A stretch of 64,000 nucleotides of DNA from Cytophagales bacterium (GTDB taxonomy: Bacteria > Bacteroidota > Bacteroidia > Cytophagales > Spirosomataceae). The notes beneath the pieces were generated by a model. That model saw only the letters and a program-made list of their open reading frames with translations, did not search any database and was not told the DNA's origin. Position numbers and translations under genes: made by a program. Location: assembly GCA_013298025.1 (NCBI GenBank), contig JAAFJE010000002.1, forward strand, positions 186,001-250,000, written 5' to 3'. Positions 7,606 through 16,480 of this stretch are shown here, one piece after another (within the stretch, counting starts at the first letter, position 1; every line of letters starts with the position of its first letter).

Positions 7606-9522
7606 ATGCTCGGTCGCATCGGTATATCTTTCTTCTTGTTTGTGGCTTTTGTTTGCTTTTCGGCAAAAGCCCAACAACCTTTGTCTAGCAAACATAAAAA
7701 GGCTATTCAGCAATACCAAAATGGTATTCAAGCGCTTCAACAACGTAAAAATACAGATGCCTCGCTCTTGTTTGGCGAAGCCATCAATACCGATTCGCTT
7801 TTTGCAGAAGCCTATTACCAATTGGCTCGCCTAAGCGAACAGGCAGGGCAAAAAGAAAAAGCTTTGTATTTTTATGAGAAAACTTTTCAGGTACAAGATT
7901 CATCGTTGTATAGGAATAATGCCATACAAAGCCTTGCCTATTTGTACCAACAATTAGGCAAATACGAACCTGCTCAACGGTATTTTACCTTGTCGCTCAA
8001 AAGCCTTGCCAGCCATACGCTTGCCTATAAAAGAGCACAAAAAGGATTAGCCTCGACCAACTTTGCACTAGAAGCTACCAAACATCCACTTGCCATTACG
8101 CCCAACATACTCGACGCTCCGTTCAATACATTCGATGCCCAATACTTCCCTGTGCTAACAGCCGACCAAGAAAGCTTCATTTTTACAGCCCAACAACAAG
8201 CCGATAGAAACGAAAATATCTATATTTCTTATTACAAAAATGGGCAATGGACTACCCCCTTGGGCATTTCGGAACAAATCAATTCGGCCGACAACGAAGG
8301 AACAACCAGTATTTCGGCCGATGGCCGCACCTTGGTTTTTACGATTTGCAACGCACCTAAAGGCTTGGGAAGTTGTGATTTGTATATTAGTTATAAACAA
8401 GGCGAAACATGGACAAAACCCATCAACATGGGAAATGCCATCAATAGCATCGACTGGGACGCACAGCCAGCACTTTCAGCCGATGGAACACTCCTATATT
8501 TCGCCTCCGACCGCCGAGGAGGTCAGGGGAACAAAGATATTTGGATGAGTAGAAAAGACTCGTTGGGCCATTGGCAAAAAGCCATCAACCTGGGCAATGT
8601 TATCAATACACCCGACGACGACGTATCGCCTTTTATTCATGCCAATAGTAGCACCTTATTTTTTTCTTCGGCTGGGCATATTGGCATGGGCGGATTAGAT
8701 ATTTTTATGAGTGAAAAAATAAATAACATTTGGCAAAAGCCTGAAAATTTGGGCTTTCCTCTCAACGACGCTTACGACCAAGTTGGCTTTTTTGTGACGG
8801 CAGATAGGCAAAAAGCGTATTATTCGTCGGATGTAGCCGAGCAACGCCAACACAAAATCAAGCTTATTTCCATTGATTTACCAGCCCCTTTACAAGCCAA
8901 AATTACGCCTACTACCTATCTCAAAGGTATCGTGCGTAATGCCCTTACGCAACAACCACTCGAAGCCTCCATCGAATTGGTTTCCTTGCAAAACCCTAAT
9001 ACCATACAACATTTTAGCTCAGACCCCATCACTGGGTCGTACACCGCCGTATTGAACCAACAAGGAGCGTATGCCCTTTTTGTACAGAAACCGAATTATT
9101 TTTTCAAAAGCTTACATTTCGACCTAACGCCCCAAACAAGCCTCAATACCAAGCTAAACATTAGTCTTTCACCCATACAAAAAAATGCCCAAGAAATACT
9201 CAATAATATCTTTTTTGATAAAGGGCAATGGGAATTACAACCTACGTCTATCACCGAACTAGAAAAACTCATCGTGCTACTCGAACAAAATCCACAACTC
9301 AGCCTGACCATTGCAGGACATACCGACGACATTGGCAAAGACAGTGACAATTTGGTTTTGTCACAAAAAAGAGCCAAAGCTGTACTTGATTTTTTGGTAC
9401 AAAAAGGCATCTCACCACAACGGCTCAAGGCCGAAGGCTACGGCGAAACACGCCCTTTGGTAGAAAATACAAACGAAGAAAACAGGCAACGAAACCGAAG
9501 AATTGAAATTAAATGGCAGTAG
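7606..9522 (+). CDS. PorE-like periplasmic/outer-membrane protein: TPR, PD40 propeller, carboxypeptidase-like and OmpA domains
   Basis: The domain order is a signal peptide (cleavage after SAKA, residue about 22), TPR helices (about 25-150), and a PD40/WD40-like beta-propeller (about 175-430) with repeated LSADGTLLYFASDRRGG-type blades. A carboxypeptidase-regulatory-like beta domain (about 440-515, LKGIVRNALTQQPLEASIEL) and a C-terminal OmpA peptidoglycan-binding domain (about 530-638, HTDDIGKDSDNLVLSQKRA and NRRIEIKW) follow. This arrangement matches PorE of the type IX secretion system, which links the outer-membrane machinery to peptidoglycan. The family has several paralogues per genome, so the exact role is uncertain. 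There is no clear lipobox. The gene follows queE by 8 bp and ends at a strong bidirectional terminator. Confidence 0.85.
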   Translation: MLGRIGISFFLFVAFVCFSAKAQQPLSSKHKKAIQQYQNGIQALQQRKNTDASLLFGEAINTDSLFAEAYYQLARLSEQAGQKEKALYFYEKTFQVQDSSLYRNNAIQSLAYLYQQLGKYEPAQRYFTLSLKSLASHTLAYKRAQKGLASTNFALEATKHPLAITPNILDAPFNTFDAQYFPVLTADQESFIFTAQQQADRNENIYISYYKNGQWTTPLGISEQINSADNEGTTSISADGRTLVFTICNAPKGLGSCDLYISYKQGETWTKPINMGNAINSIDWDAQPALSADGTLLYFASDRRGGQGNKDIWMSRKDSLGHWQKAINLGNVINTPDDDVSPFIHANSSTLFFSSAGHIGMGGLDIFMSEKINNIWQKPENLGFPLNDAYDQVGFFVTADRQKAYYSSDVAEQRQHKIKLISIDLPAPLQAKITPTTYLKGIVRNALTQQPLEASIELVSLQNPNTIQHFSSDPITGSYTAVLNQQGAYALFVQKPNYFFKSLHFDLTPQTSLNTKLNISLSPIQKNAQEILNNIFFDKGQWELQPTSITELEKLIVLLEQNPQLSLTIAGHTDDIGKDSDNLVLSQKRAKAVLDFLVQKGISPQRLKAEGYGETRPLVENTNEENRQRNRRIEIKWQ

Positions 9523-9541
9523 CACGATAGTAGAGGCGGAG

Positions 9542-9588
9542 TTTCTGCGGTATAAAATACTTTTAAATGCTGTTTTATACCGCAGAAA
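9542..9588. terminator. Bidirectional terminator hairpin between convergent genes
   Basis: A perfect 16-bp inverted repeat (TTTCTGCGGTATAAAA at 9542-9557 and its complement at 9573-9588) has a 15-nt AT-rich loop. It sits between the convergent PorE-like and SDR genes. Confidence 0.75.
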
Positions 9589-9697
9589 GCCCACATTCCA
9601 AATCCTTGAAATATATCATGCTTATGCCTATTTTTAGGATTTATTTTAACAAAAAAACTATATTTTTTTCAAAACGCTCTAATTTTTAATCCCTACA

Positions 9698-10408
9698 TTA
9701 CTTAGGATTACTCGGCCTTACTTCAATTTTACTTGGTAAGGTACGAGCTGGTAACTTGATTAAATCGGCTACCATTTGTCCAATATCTTCGGGCTGAATC
9801 TTCCAAGCATCGGCTTCACTAGGCGTATGATTATTGAAATACGTGGCAACCGAGCCGGGCATAATGGTTGTGACTTTGATACCCTCTTTACGCAAATCCA
9901 TCATTAAAGCTTGGGTAAAACCAACCAAGCCAAATTTACTCGCATTGTAAGCTGTGCCATTGGCAAAGAAATTCGCCCCTGCCAAACTCGCAATACTGAT
10001 AAAATACCCCTGCGAAGCCTGCAATGCCGACAAACTAGCCTTTGCGGTAAAAAACACGCCCGTCAGGTTGATGTCGATGGTTTCTTGCCATTGCTCGTTA
10101 CTCAATTGTTGAATGGGTGCAAAATGCCCTACGCCAGCGTTGGCAATCACATAATCGATGCGTCCCCAAGTAGCCAGCACTTCGGCAATTGCCTGTGCTT
10201 GCGAAGCAAAATCTCTTACATCCGATACCAAGCCCAAGGCACTTCCCTCTCGAATAGCATTTAAGCGAGCGGCGGCTTCGGTGGCACTATCAGCCGAGCG
10301 ACTGGTGATGGCTACTTGTATGCCTTCTTGAATCAAAACTTCGGCAATACCATAACCGATGCCTTTAGAACCTCCCGTAATAAAGGCTACTTTGCTAATT
10401 TGTGTCAT
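9698..10408 (-). CDS. Short-chain dehydrogenase/reductase
   Basis: This is a classical SDR of 236 residues using NAD(P)H. The Rossmann motif TGGSKGIG is at about residues 11-18, the NAG motif (ANAGVG) at about 89, the catalytic Ser lies in SIASLAG, and the YNASK motif supplies Tyr and Lys. An N-terminal TSRS after the second strand suggests NADP(H) preference. The substrate is not predictable. It lies 4 bp downstream of a small ABM-domain gene and both are on the minus strand, so they likely act together on a quinone- or aldehyde-like compound. Confidence 0.9.
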   Translation of the reverse strand: MTQISKVAFITGGSKGIGYGIAEVLIQEGIQVAITSRSADSATEAAARLNAIREGSALGLVSDVRDFASQAQAIAEVLATWGRIDYVIANAGVGHFAPIQQLSNEQWQETIDINLTGVFFTAKASLSALQASQGYFISIASLAGANFFANGTAYNASKFGLVGFTQALMMDLRKEGIKVTTIMPGSVATYFNNHTPSEADAWKIQPEDIGQMVADLIKLPARTLPSKIEVRPSNPK

Positions 10409-10412
10409 GACC

Positions 10413-10697
10413 TTAGAGTTTTGTCAAAAAATGTAATTCGGCAGGCCCAGCCAAGAGCGTAGCGGCTTTTTCACCAAAAGCTACAATATGCGTATTAGCC
10501 AAATGCTGGTCTAATAGCTCTTTGCTTGTCCAGTTTTCATAAAAATAAAAAACACAAGGGTCTTCGTTTGATTGATGCAATACATAATCGATACATCCTT
10601 CCTCCACTAAAGTAGGGGCAACCAATGCCTCTAATGCCTCTTTGGCGGCGGCTTCTTTGCCAGCTTGTGCGGTAATTTTTGCGAGTACAGTTAACAT
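10413..10697 (-). CDS. Antibiotic biosynthesis monooxygenase (ABM/YgiN-like) domain protein
   Basis: This 94-residue protein has a single dimeric alpha+beta barrel domain. It shows the family pattern MLTVLAKITAQAGKEAAAKEALEALV, then EEGCIDYVLHQSNEDPCVFYFYENWTS, and a C-terminal HLANTHIVAF helix. Members include quinol monooxygenases and heme-degrading enzymes; most are uncharacterised. It is the upstream gene of a two-gene minus-strand unit with the SDR. Cofactor and substrate cannot be read from the sequence. Confidence 0.85.
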   Translation of the reverse strand: MLTVLAKITAQAGKEAAAKEALEALVAPTLVEEGCIDYVLHQSNEDPCVFYFYENWTSKELLDQHLANTHIVAFGEKAATLLAGPAELHFLTKL

Positions 10698-10851
10698 ATA
10701 AATAGAGAAATGTTGTGTTTGGAATAGTTGTTGATGGAAAGGGTTCTGACGGCATTCCGTGTTAGGTTTGCTCGATTTTTTTGCTTACAAAAAACCGAAA
10801 ATGCTATTGAATATCAATTTTCAATAACACTACCAAACATTTGCATCATCA

Positions 10852-11316
10852 TTACTCACACTTCCTTCGGGTATCGGCTATGCTGATGATTTTCCAACCG
10901 TTTTCGGTTTTGTATAATTGAAAAGCATCCACGCCGCAGTGTTGGCGTTTGCCGTTTACATACAATTCGTAAGGACACCAAGCCGTAGCCAACGCACCAT
11001 CGAGGCGAATTTCATAGCTTAAAATCCTTTCTTCTAGTTGTAGATTGGCTGGTAATGAACCGATTTGCTTCACAAATCCATCAATCGTCGCTTCTGTGTT
11101 AAGGGTTAACTGCTGACTTTGGCGGTTGATAGCCACCGATTGCATCCGAGCCGTGGGGTGAAAAGCTGCCCGTATCATCGTCGAATCATGCTTTTGCATA
11201 CCTGTAAATAATTGTTCGATAACGGCTTGAACCGCTTTTTCCTCAGTATTTTGAGCGGAAAGGGCGAAACTAATGCCTAAGAAAAGAAGCAAAAGGGAAA
11301 TATTTTTTTTAAACAT
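10852..11316 (-). CDS. Secreted NTF2-like (SnoaL/DUF4440-type) protein
   Basis: A signal peptide (LLLLFLGISFALSAQ, residues about 7-21) is followed by a compact cone-shaped NTF2-like domain. Recognisable parts are AVQAVIEQLFTGMQKHDSTMIRAAFHPTARMQSV and a C-terminal GVDAFQLYKTENGWKIISIADTRR. Related proteins are annotated as putative lumazine-binding or nuclear transport factor 2 family. No catalytic role can be assigned. It appears as a single minus-strand gene, separated from asnS by a small inverted repeat. Confidence 0.8.
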   Translation of the reverse strand: MFKKNISLLLLFLGISFALSAQNTEEKAVQAVIEQLFTGMQKHDSTMIRAAFHPTARMQSVAINRQSQQLTLNTEATIDGFVKQIGSLPANLQLEERILSYEIRLDGALATAWCPYELYVNGKRQHCGVDAFQLYKTENGWKIISIADTRRKCE

Positions 11317-11336
11317 TGTAGTATCGTTTAGTACTG

Positions 11337-11399
11337 AAGTGAATGAGTAATTTAGGGATTAATTTACTGAAAAATAATCACTAAATCACTCATTCACTT
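11337..11399. repeat. Small GTGAATGAG-type inverted repeat after asnS
   Basis: AAGTGAATGAGTAATTTAG (11337-11355) pairs with CTAAATCACTCATTCACTT (11381-11399) over 19 bp with one mismatch and a 25-nt loop. It sits just beyond the asnS stop codon and may terminate its transcript. The unit resembles the longer repeats found in the arabinose locus. Confidence 0.6.
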
Positions 11400-11410
11400 A
11401 CGCACAACTA

Positions 11411-12841
11411 TTAAAACTCTGCCGATTTTGGCGTGCGAGGGAAAGGAATTACGTCACGGATATTGGTCATACCTGTTACAAACATCACCAAACGCTCGAA
11501 ACCGATACCGAAACCAGCGTGTGGTGCTGTACCAAACTGGCGAGTTTCTAAGTACCACCAAATGGTATCTTCGTGAATGCCCACCTCTTTGGTACGTTGC
11601 AACAATTTTGCATAATCGTCTTCACGCTGCGAACCACCGATGATTTCGCCAATGCCCGGGAATAATACGTCCATGGCACGAACAGTCTTCCCATCCTCAT
11701 CCAATTTCATATAAAATGCTTTGATGTCTTTTGGATAGTTGGTCAAAATCACTGGTTTTTTGAAATGTTTTTCTACCAAATAACGCTCATGTTCCGATTG
11801 TAAATCAATGCCCCATTGTACTGGATATTGGAATTTACCTTCTTTGTGGCGTTTCGATGACAACAAAATCTGAATCGCTTCGGTGTAAGTTAATTTTACG
11901 TATTCGTTATCAACCACAAAACGCAATTTTTCAATCAAAGCCAGTTCTGAACGTTCGTCGGCTTTTTTCGTTTTTTCTTCGTCTTTCAAACGATTTTCAA
12001 GGAAAGCCAAATCGTCGGCACAGTTTTCTAAAGCATAGTTGATTACATACTTGGTAAAATCTTCTGCCAAACGCATATTGTCTTCTAATTCATAGAAAGC
12101 CACTTCTGGCTCAATCATCCAGAACTCAGCCAAGTGGCGAGCCGTGTTTGAGTTTTCAGCACGGAAAGTAGGGCCAAAAGTATAAATTTTCGATAAAGCC
12201 ATTGCTCCCAATTCGCCTTCCAACTGTCCAGAAACGGTTAAATTCGTTTCTTTTCCGAAGAAATCTTCTTTGAAGTTTACAGAACCATCTTCATTTAATG
12301 GTGGATTTTTCGGGTCTAAAGTACTTACACGAAACATTTCGCCTGCACCTTCGGCATCCGAACCCGTAATGATGGGCGTATGTAAATAGAAAAAGCCATT
12401 ATCGTTGAAATATTTATGAATGGCATAAGCCAAGGCATGACGAATGCGAAGAATGGCTGAAAAAGTATTGGTACGAGGACGCAAGTGTGCAATTTCACGC
12501 AAAAACTCCAACGAGTGTTTTTTGGGTTGTAAAGGATATTTCTCTGGGTCGGCAGTGCCATACACCAAAGCCGAACTCACCTGCAATTCAACGCTCTGCC
12601 CCGAACCCTTCGACTCAATCAATGTACCCGTTACAGCCACACAAGCACCAGTTGTAATAAGCTTTAGCGTTTCTTCATTCAACACTCCTGCTTCTGCTAC
12701 AGCCTGAATATTATGAATCACCGAGCCATCATTGATATTAATGAAGGTTACATTTTTCGATTCACGTTTGGTTCTTACCCACCCTTTTACTGTAATTTCT
12801 GAGCCAATGGCTGCTTCCGCTAAGATTTGTTTGATTTGCAT
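11411..12841 (-). CDS. asnS: Asparagine-tRNA ligase
   Basis: This class II aminoacyl-tRNA synthetase (476 residues) charges tRNA-Asn. The N-terminal OB-fold anticodon-binding domain ([23 protein letters not shown], about 18-40) is followed by the catalytic core. Class II motif 2 is [21 protein letters not shown], and motif 3 is [18 protein letters not shown]. The C-terminus ends in [16 protein letters not shown], typical of AsnRS. GatC is encoded elsewhere in the window, so the amidotransferase is presumably used mainly for Gln-tRNA(Gln) in this organism. Confidence 0.97.
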   Translation of the reverse strand: MQIKQILAEAAIGSEITVKGWVRTKRESKNVTFININDGSVIHNIQAVAEAGVLNEETLKLITTGACVAVTGTLIESKGSGQSVELQVSSALVYGTADPEKYPLQPKKHSLEFLREIAHLRPRTNTFSAILRIRHALAYAIHKYFNDNGFFYLHTPIITGSDAEGAGEMFRVSTLDPKNPPLNEDGSVNFKEDFFGKETNLTVSGQLEGELGAMALSKIYTFGPTFRAENSNTARHLAEFWMIEPEVAFYELEDNMRLAEDFTKYVINYALENCADDLAFLENRLKDEEKTKKADERSELALIEKLRFVVDNEYVKLTYTEAIQILLSSKRHKEGKFQYPVQWGIDLQSEHERYLVEKHFKKPVILTNYPKDIKAFYMKLDEDGKTVRAMDVLFPGIGEIIGGSQREDDYAKLLQRTKEVGIHEDTIWWYLETRQFGTAPHAGFGIGFERLVMFVTGMTNIRDVIPFPRTPKSAEF

Positions 12842-13223
12842 TGCTTATTGTACAAAATTTTCCGAATGATGTATTAAAAAATGGCTGACGCTTCTCATAT
12901 AGCCCTCAAAACAAGGTATTGCCTTTATGCTAAGGGCTTTACACGATAAAATCAGATTCAAAATTACTCACATTTCTTACAATAACCGCATAAGCCTGCA
13001 TTTTTCCTCTTTTTTTTAGAATTTAATAAAAAAACTTATTTTGTTAAATTATTGAATTTCAGTAAATTGCATTATTTGAGAAAAGTTTTTTGGCTTTTTG
13101 AAAGAAAGTAATTATTTTTAACAGTGGATTTTGGCAAGATTATTGATAAAACCGAACATTCCTTTTGAAATACTGATACCACTTTTGTAAAAACAACTTG
13201 CAAATCCTTACACACCGTCAACT
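12842..13223. other. Intergenic region between divergent asnS and rpoN
   Basis: This AT-rich region of 382 bp must hold the promoters of asnS (minus) and rpoN (plus). I recognise no hairpin, repeat or RNA gene in it. Confidence 0.4.
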
Positions 13224-14693
13224 ATGCAAAAATTAACACTGAATCAGACACTTCAGCAGCGCTTATCGCCTCAACAGATACAGTTTATCAAACTGTTGCA
13301 GATACCGACGTTCGAGCTGGCGGCACGCATTGAAGAAGAACTTGAAATCAATCCTGCCTTAGAAGAAGGGATGGAATGGAATACTGAACAACAAGAAGAA
13401 AAACATGACTCGGACGATACGTATGACGATTTCGACAAAGACGAATTTGCCGAATATGGCGATAGAGATTTAGATATTGATACCTATTTGCATGACGACT
13501 ACAGTGGGTACAAAATGCAAGGCGATGGAAATATGCTCGACGATGACGAAAAAGATTTTCCGATTCCGACCTCCGAAACCCTTGCAGACCACCTGACAAT
13601 GCAACTGGGCTTTTTGAAATTGGATGAAACGCAGGCCATCATCGGGCAGCAAATTATTGGTTCGATAGAAGAAGATGGCTATATCAGAAGACCCATACAG
13701 GCGATTGTCAACGATTTGGCCTTTACGCAAGGGGTTTATACCAACAGCGAAGAGATAGAAAAAATCTTAAAATTGGTGCAAACCTTCGACCCGCCGGGCA
13801 TTGCCGCCAGAGATTTGCAGGAATGCTTACTTTTGCAACTCGACCGCAAAAGCCATGCCGACCCCGTCATTCAGAATGCCATTCGGATTATCGACGAAAA
13901 TTTTGAAGAGTTTTCTAAAAAACATTATGATAAAATTCAGAAGAAACTCAATTTAGACGACGAAGCCCTAAAAGAAGCTATCGCTATCATTACCAAATTA
14001 AATCCCAAACCCGGCGGCATGGGCGAAGACGGTGGTGTGACGCAATACCTCATTCCCGATTTTATTTTGACCAATATCAATGGCAAACTCGAATTGTCGC
14101 TCAATGCTAAAAATGCACCAGAGCTACGCATCAGCCACTCGTTTCAGGAAATGCTCGAAACGTATGATAAAAGTGATAAAAATAATCGGATTATCAAGGA
14201 TACCGTAACGTTTATCAAACAGAAATTAGACTCGGCCAAATGGTTTATCGATGCCATCAAGCAACGCCAGCAAACCTTGCTCAAAACCATGCGTGCTATT
14301 GTAGAATTTCAACGAGATTTCTTCCTTACAGGCGATGAGTCAAAACTTAAACCCATGATTTTGAAAGACATAGCTACGGCTATCGACATGGACATTTCTA
14401 CCGTTTCGAGGGTGGCAAGTAGCAAATCGGTGCAAACAGAGTTTGGGCTGTATTTGCTCAAATACTTTTTCTCCGAAGGTATCGCTACCGATTCGGGCGA
14501 GGATGCGTCGAGCCGAGAAGTGAAGAATATCTTACGAGAATTGATAGAAAACGAGCCTAAAAAGAATCCACTTTCAGACGATAAATTAGAAAAATACCTC
14601 AACGAACGAGGCTATAATATTGCTCGTCGTACCGTGGCAAAATACAGAGAACAACTGAATATTCCGGTAGCAAGGCTACGGAAACAGCTATAA
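13224..14693 (+). CDS. rpoN: RNA polymerase sigma-54 factor
   Basis: This 489-residue sigma-54 has the three expected regions. The glutamine-rich activator-interacting region I (TLNQTLQQRLSPQQIQFIKLLQIP, residues about 4-27) is followed by an unusually acidic region II (about 50-110, many Asp/Glu). The core-binding and DNA-binding region III then includes a helix-turn-helix (AIDMDISTVSRVASSK) and the RpoN box ARRTVAKYRE near the C-terminus. It directs transcription at -24/-12 promoters with an enhancer-binding protein. No such activator gene lies in the window. A membrane-protein gene follows after a palindrome. Confidence 0.96.
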   Translation: MQKLTLNQTLQQRLSPQQIQFIKLLQIPTFELAARIEEELEINPALEEGMEWNTEQQEEKHDSDDTYDDFDKDEFAEYGDRDLDIDTYLHDDYSGYKMQGDGNMLDDDEKDFPIPTSETLADHLTMQLGFLKLDETQAIIGQQIIGSIEEDGYIRRPIQAIVNDLAFTQGVYTNSEEIEKILKLVQTFDPPGIAARDLQECLLLQLDRKSHADPVIQNAIRIIDENFEEFSKKHYDKIQKKLNLDDEALKEAIAIITKLNPKPGGMGEDGGVTQYLIPDFILTNINGKLELSLNAKNAPELRISHSFQEMLETYDKSDKNNRIIKDTVTFIKQKLDSAKWFIDAIKQRQQTLLKTMRAIVEFQRDFFLTGDESKLKPMILKDIATAIDMDISTVSRVASSKSVQTEFGLYLLKYFFSEGIATDSGEDASSREVKNILRELIENEPKKNPLSDDKLEKYLNERGYNIARRTVAKYREQLNIPVARLRKQL

Positions 14694-14699
14694 AATTTT

Positions 14700-14723
14700 G
14701 CGTGCATGAGCATTCATGCACGC
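14700..14723. terminator. Palindrome between rpoN and the PAP2-like gene
   Basis: GCGTGCATGA and TCATGCACGC form a perfect 10-bp stem with a GCAT loop. The first ATG of the downstream reading frame (14706) lies inside the stem. It may be a weak terminator for rpoN or a translation-controlling hairpin. Confidence 0.5.
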
Positions 14724-15404
14724 CTATTTTCAACAATTTTCCTCATCAATACCTTGAATACAAAATTTGCTTCAATCCTATCCATCGCTTTACACCCCTT
14801 ATTGATGCCAACGTTGGTATTGGCGATTGTATTTTACGTAGCACCACATACCATTCACGACCTCGAAAGCTTCAATCTGACCGCAAGAGTTGGACTCATG
14901 AGCCTCAAAATGGGACTTTTATTGCTGATTTTCCTACAAACTTTTGTTGTGCCTTTGCTGGTCATTTATATACTGTATCGGATGGGGCATATCAGCAGCC
15001 TACAGATGGAAACGCTCCAAGAACGCCGCTTGCCCTATCTGGCAACCATGATTATTTACACTTTTATTGCCGCTTTTTATACCAAAAATATCAAACAATT
15101 GCCCGAAGTAGCCCTATTGATGAGTATCAGTACGTTTTCAATAGCCATCGTATCATTTATTAGTCTGTACTGGAAAATCTCCGCTCATGCCGTTGGTATT
15201 TGCGGTGCGATAGGTGCTTTGTTGGGCTTGGCGGTCAGATTTAAAGAAAACCAGTTGTTTTTTCCCTTGTTACTTTTGGTCTTGCTGGCAGGTTGGCTCA
15301 ATTCGGCACGCTTACACCTCAACGCCCATACGCTTGCCCAAGTCATTGCGGGCGATGCCCTAGGCTTTGGCATTGGCTTCGGTATTGTATGGCTGTTTTT
15401 TTAG
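14706..15404 (+). CDS. PAP2-superfamily-like integral membrane protein
   Basis: This polytopic protein of 232 residues has about six hydrophobic segments. The C-terminal SARLHLNAHTLAQVIAGDALG (about residues 199-219) matches motif 3 of PAP2 phosphatases in spacing (SR-x5-H-x3-D/Q-V-x2-G). The expected motif 2 PSGH is reduced to SAH, and motif 1 is only loosely represented by ERRLPY. It may be a catalytically altered member, as often seen in Bacteroidota. The start is uncertain because the first ATG lies inside a palindrome; a TTG near 14754 (LNTKFAS) would begin just before the first conserved stretch. The role is unknown, although lipid-phosphate handling is possible. Confidence 0.7.
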   Translation: MSIHARLFSTIFLINTLNTKFASILSIALHPLLMPTLVLAIVFYVAPHTIHDLESFNLTARVGLMSLKMGLLLLIFLQTFVVPLLVIYILYRMGHISSLQMETLQERRLPYLATMIIYTFIAAFYTKNIKQLPEVALLMSISTFSIAIVSFISLYWKISAHAVGICGAIGALLGLAVRFKENQLFFPLLLLVLLAGWLNSARLHLNAHTLAQVIAGDALGFGIGFGIVWLFF

Positions 15405-15454
15405 TGATACGTTCGCTATTTCACAAAACAACTTATCCATTAAGTATCAATGCG

Positions 15455-15540
15455 AAATTGTGAGTTGTGAATTGTGAATTAGTGTAACTACTTAATTATC
15501 AGATTTTTTTAAAAAAACACAAATTACAATCCACTCAATA
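15455..15540. repeat. GTGAATT-type intergenic inverted repeat
   Basis: A left arm rich in TTGTGAGTTGTGAATTGTGA (15458-15484) faces a right arm with CACAAATTACAATCCACTCAAT (the last 24 bp). Its 5' flank (AAGTATCAATGCGAAATTGTGA) closely resembles that of the copy near 30605. This marks a dispersed family. It lies between two convergent genes. Confidence 0.55.
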
Positions 15541-15542
15541 AC

Positions 15543-16151
15543 CTAACTTCCAATTCGTTCACCCAGTATCAGCCACAAGCAAAGCAATTCTACAATATGG
15601 GCAGGTACACCCAGCGACTCTGACAACGATTCTAAGGCACGATACACCAACGCTCTTGCCGATTTCACCTTGGTCATCGCCATCAATTTGGCAATTTCTT
15701 CATAGCTCATGCCTTCAAAAAAGTAGAGAGCTATGGCCTCTCGTTGTTTTTGTGGCAATTTGGCACAAGCATCGGCAATCAGTTTATTGGTATCATCAGA
15801 AAACAACTGCGTAAATAAATCGCCTTCCTGCGGAATATCAAGAGCAAACGCTTCGGTATCGGTCGTAACAGAAACAAATTTTGCTTGCTTTTCAGCATAC
15901 CTAGCCAGTTTTCGTTTCAGGCTTGCATACAAATAAAACTTCACCGAAGTGGTTTCGCTCAAACGCTCACGAGCGACAATCATTTCACAAAACAAATCCT
16001 GAATAGCATCTTTTACCACATCTGTTTCTGGTACAAACTGTCGGCCATAATTGTACAACTTATGCACATAGCTATGATAAATATAGCTGAGGGCTTCGTC
16101 AGAACCCGCCTTAAATGCTGCCCAAATTTGTTCTTCTGAAAATTGCTCCAT
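15543..16151 (-). CDS. ECF-type RNA polymerase sigma factor
   Basis: This 202-residue sigma-70-family factor has region 2 (ALSYIYHSYVHKLYNYGRQFV through VKDAIQDLFCEMIV, about residues 20-70) and region 4 (LPQKQREAIALYFFEGMSYEEIAKLMAMTKVKSARALVYRAL, about 130-171). An upstream in-frame ATG at 16208 would add 19 residues. I choose 16151 because MEQFSEEQIW starts at the conserved helix and because the longer frame runs through a palindromic operator-like site (16192-16206). It is divergent from a FecR-type anti-sigma gene that precedes an STN-bearing SusC. That is the usual three-part surface-sensing circuit, so it should switch on the arabinan genes. Confidence 0.9.
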   Translation of the reverse strand: MEQFSEEQIWAAFKAGSDEALSYIYHSYVHKLYNYGRQFVPETDVVKDAIQDLFCEMIVARERLSETTSVKFYLYASLKRKLARYAEKQAKFVSVTTDTEAFALDIPQEGDLFTQLFSDDTNKLIADACAKLPQKQREAIALYFFEGMSYEEIAKLMAMTKVKSARALVYRALESLSESLGVPAHIVELLCLWLILGERIGS

Positions 16152-16191
16152 ACCTAATTTTATGCTAAACATGACCGTAAAAACACAAATA

Positions 16192-16206
16192 GTGTCATTT
16201 TTACAC
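16192..16206 (-). promoter_or_regulatory. Candidate AraR operator upstream of the ECF sigma gene
   Basis: Read toward the sigma gene, the site is AAATTGTGTAAAAATGACAC. It matches the sites before the GH51 gene, araR and araB at most positions, in the same orientation relative to the downstream gene. It ends about 40 bp before the chosen start. Apart from this, the 329-bp gap to fecR (16152-16480) is AT-rich with long A tracts. Operator function is inferred. Confidence 0.5.
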
Positions 16207-16480
16207 AATTTTTAAATAAAAACTGATGCTATTTACATTCTTTGCTCAAATGTAGAATATTTTATGATTCACTACTAAATAAAATGCAAAAAAAAATTTA
16301 TATAATTAAGTTTAACGCTTATTATCAGCTTATTTATGTACTATTTCATCTGAGAAAACAACCATAAAACTGGCTAAAAATAGGTTCTGTTATTTTTTTT
16401 CAAAAAAAAATAAAATTTTTTCCTTTTTGCTATGGTCATTTGGCGAAGTTATGTCTTTTATGATTAGAAACCCTTAAACT

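Noticed and set aside
14702-15163. Open frame overlapping the PAP2-like gene in another frame
   Set aside because: The product is a mixture without hydrophobic pattern, whereas the chosen frame gives a clean multi-pass membrane protein with a PAP2-type motif.
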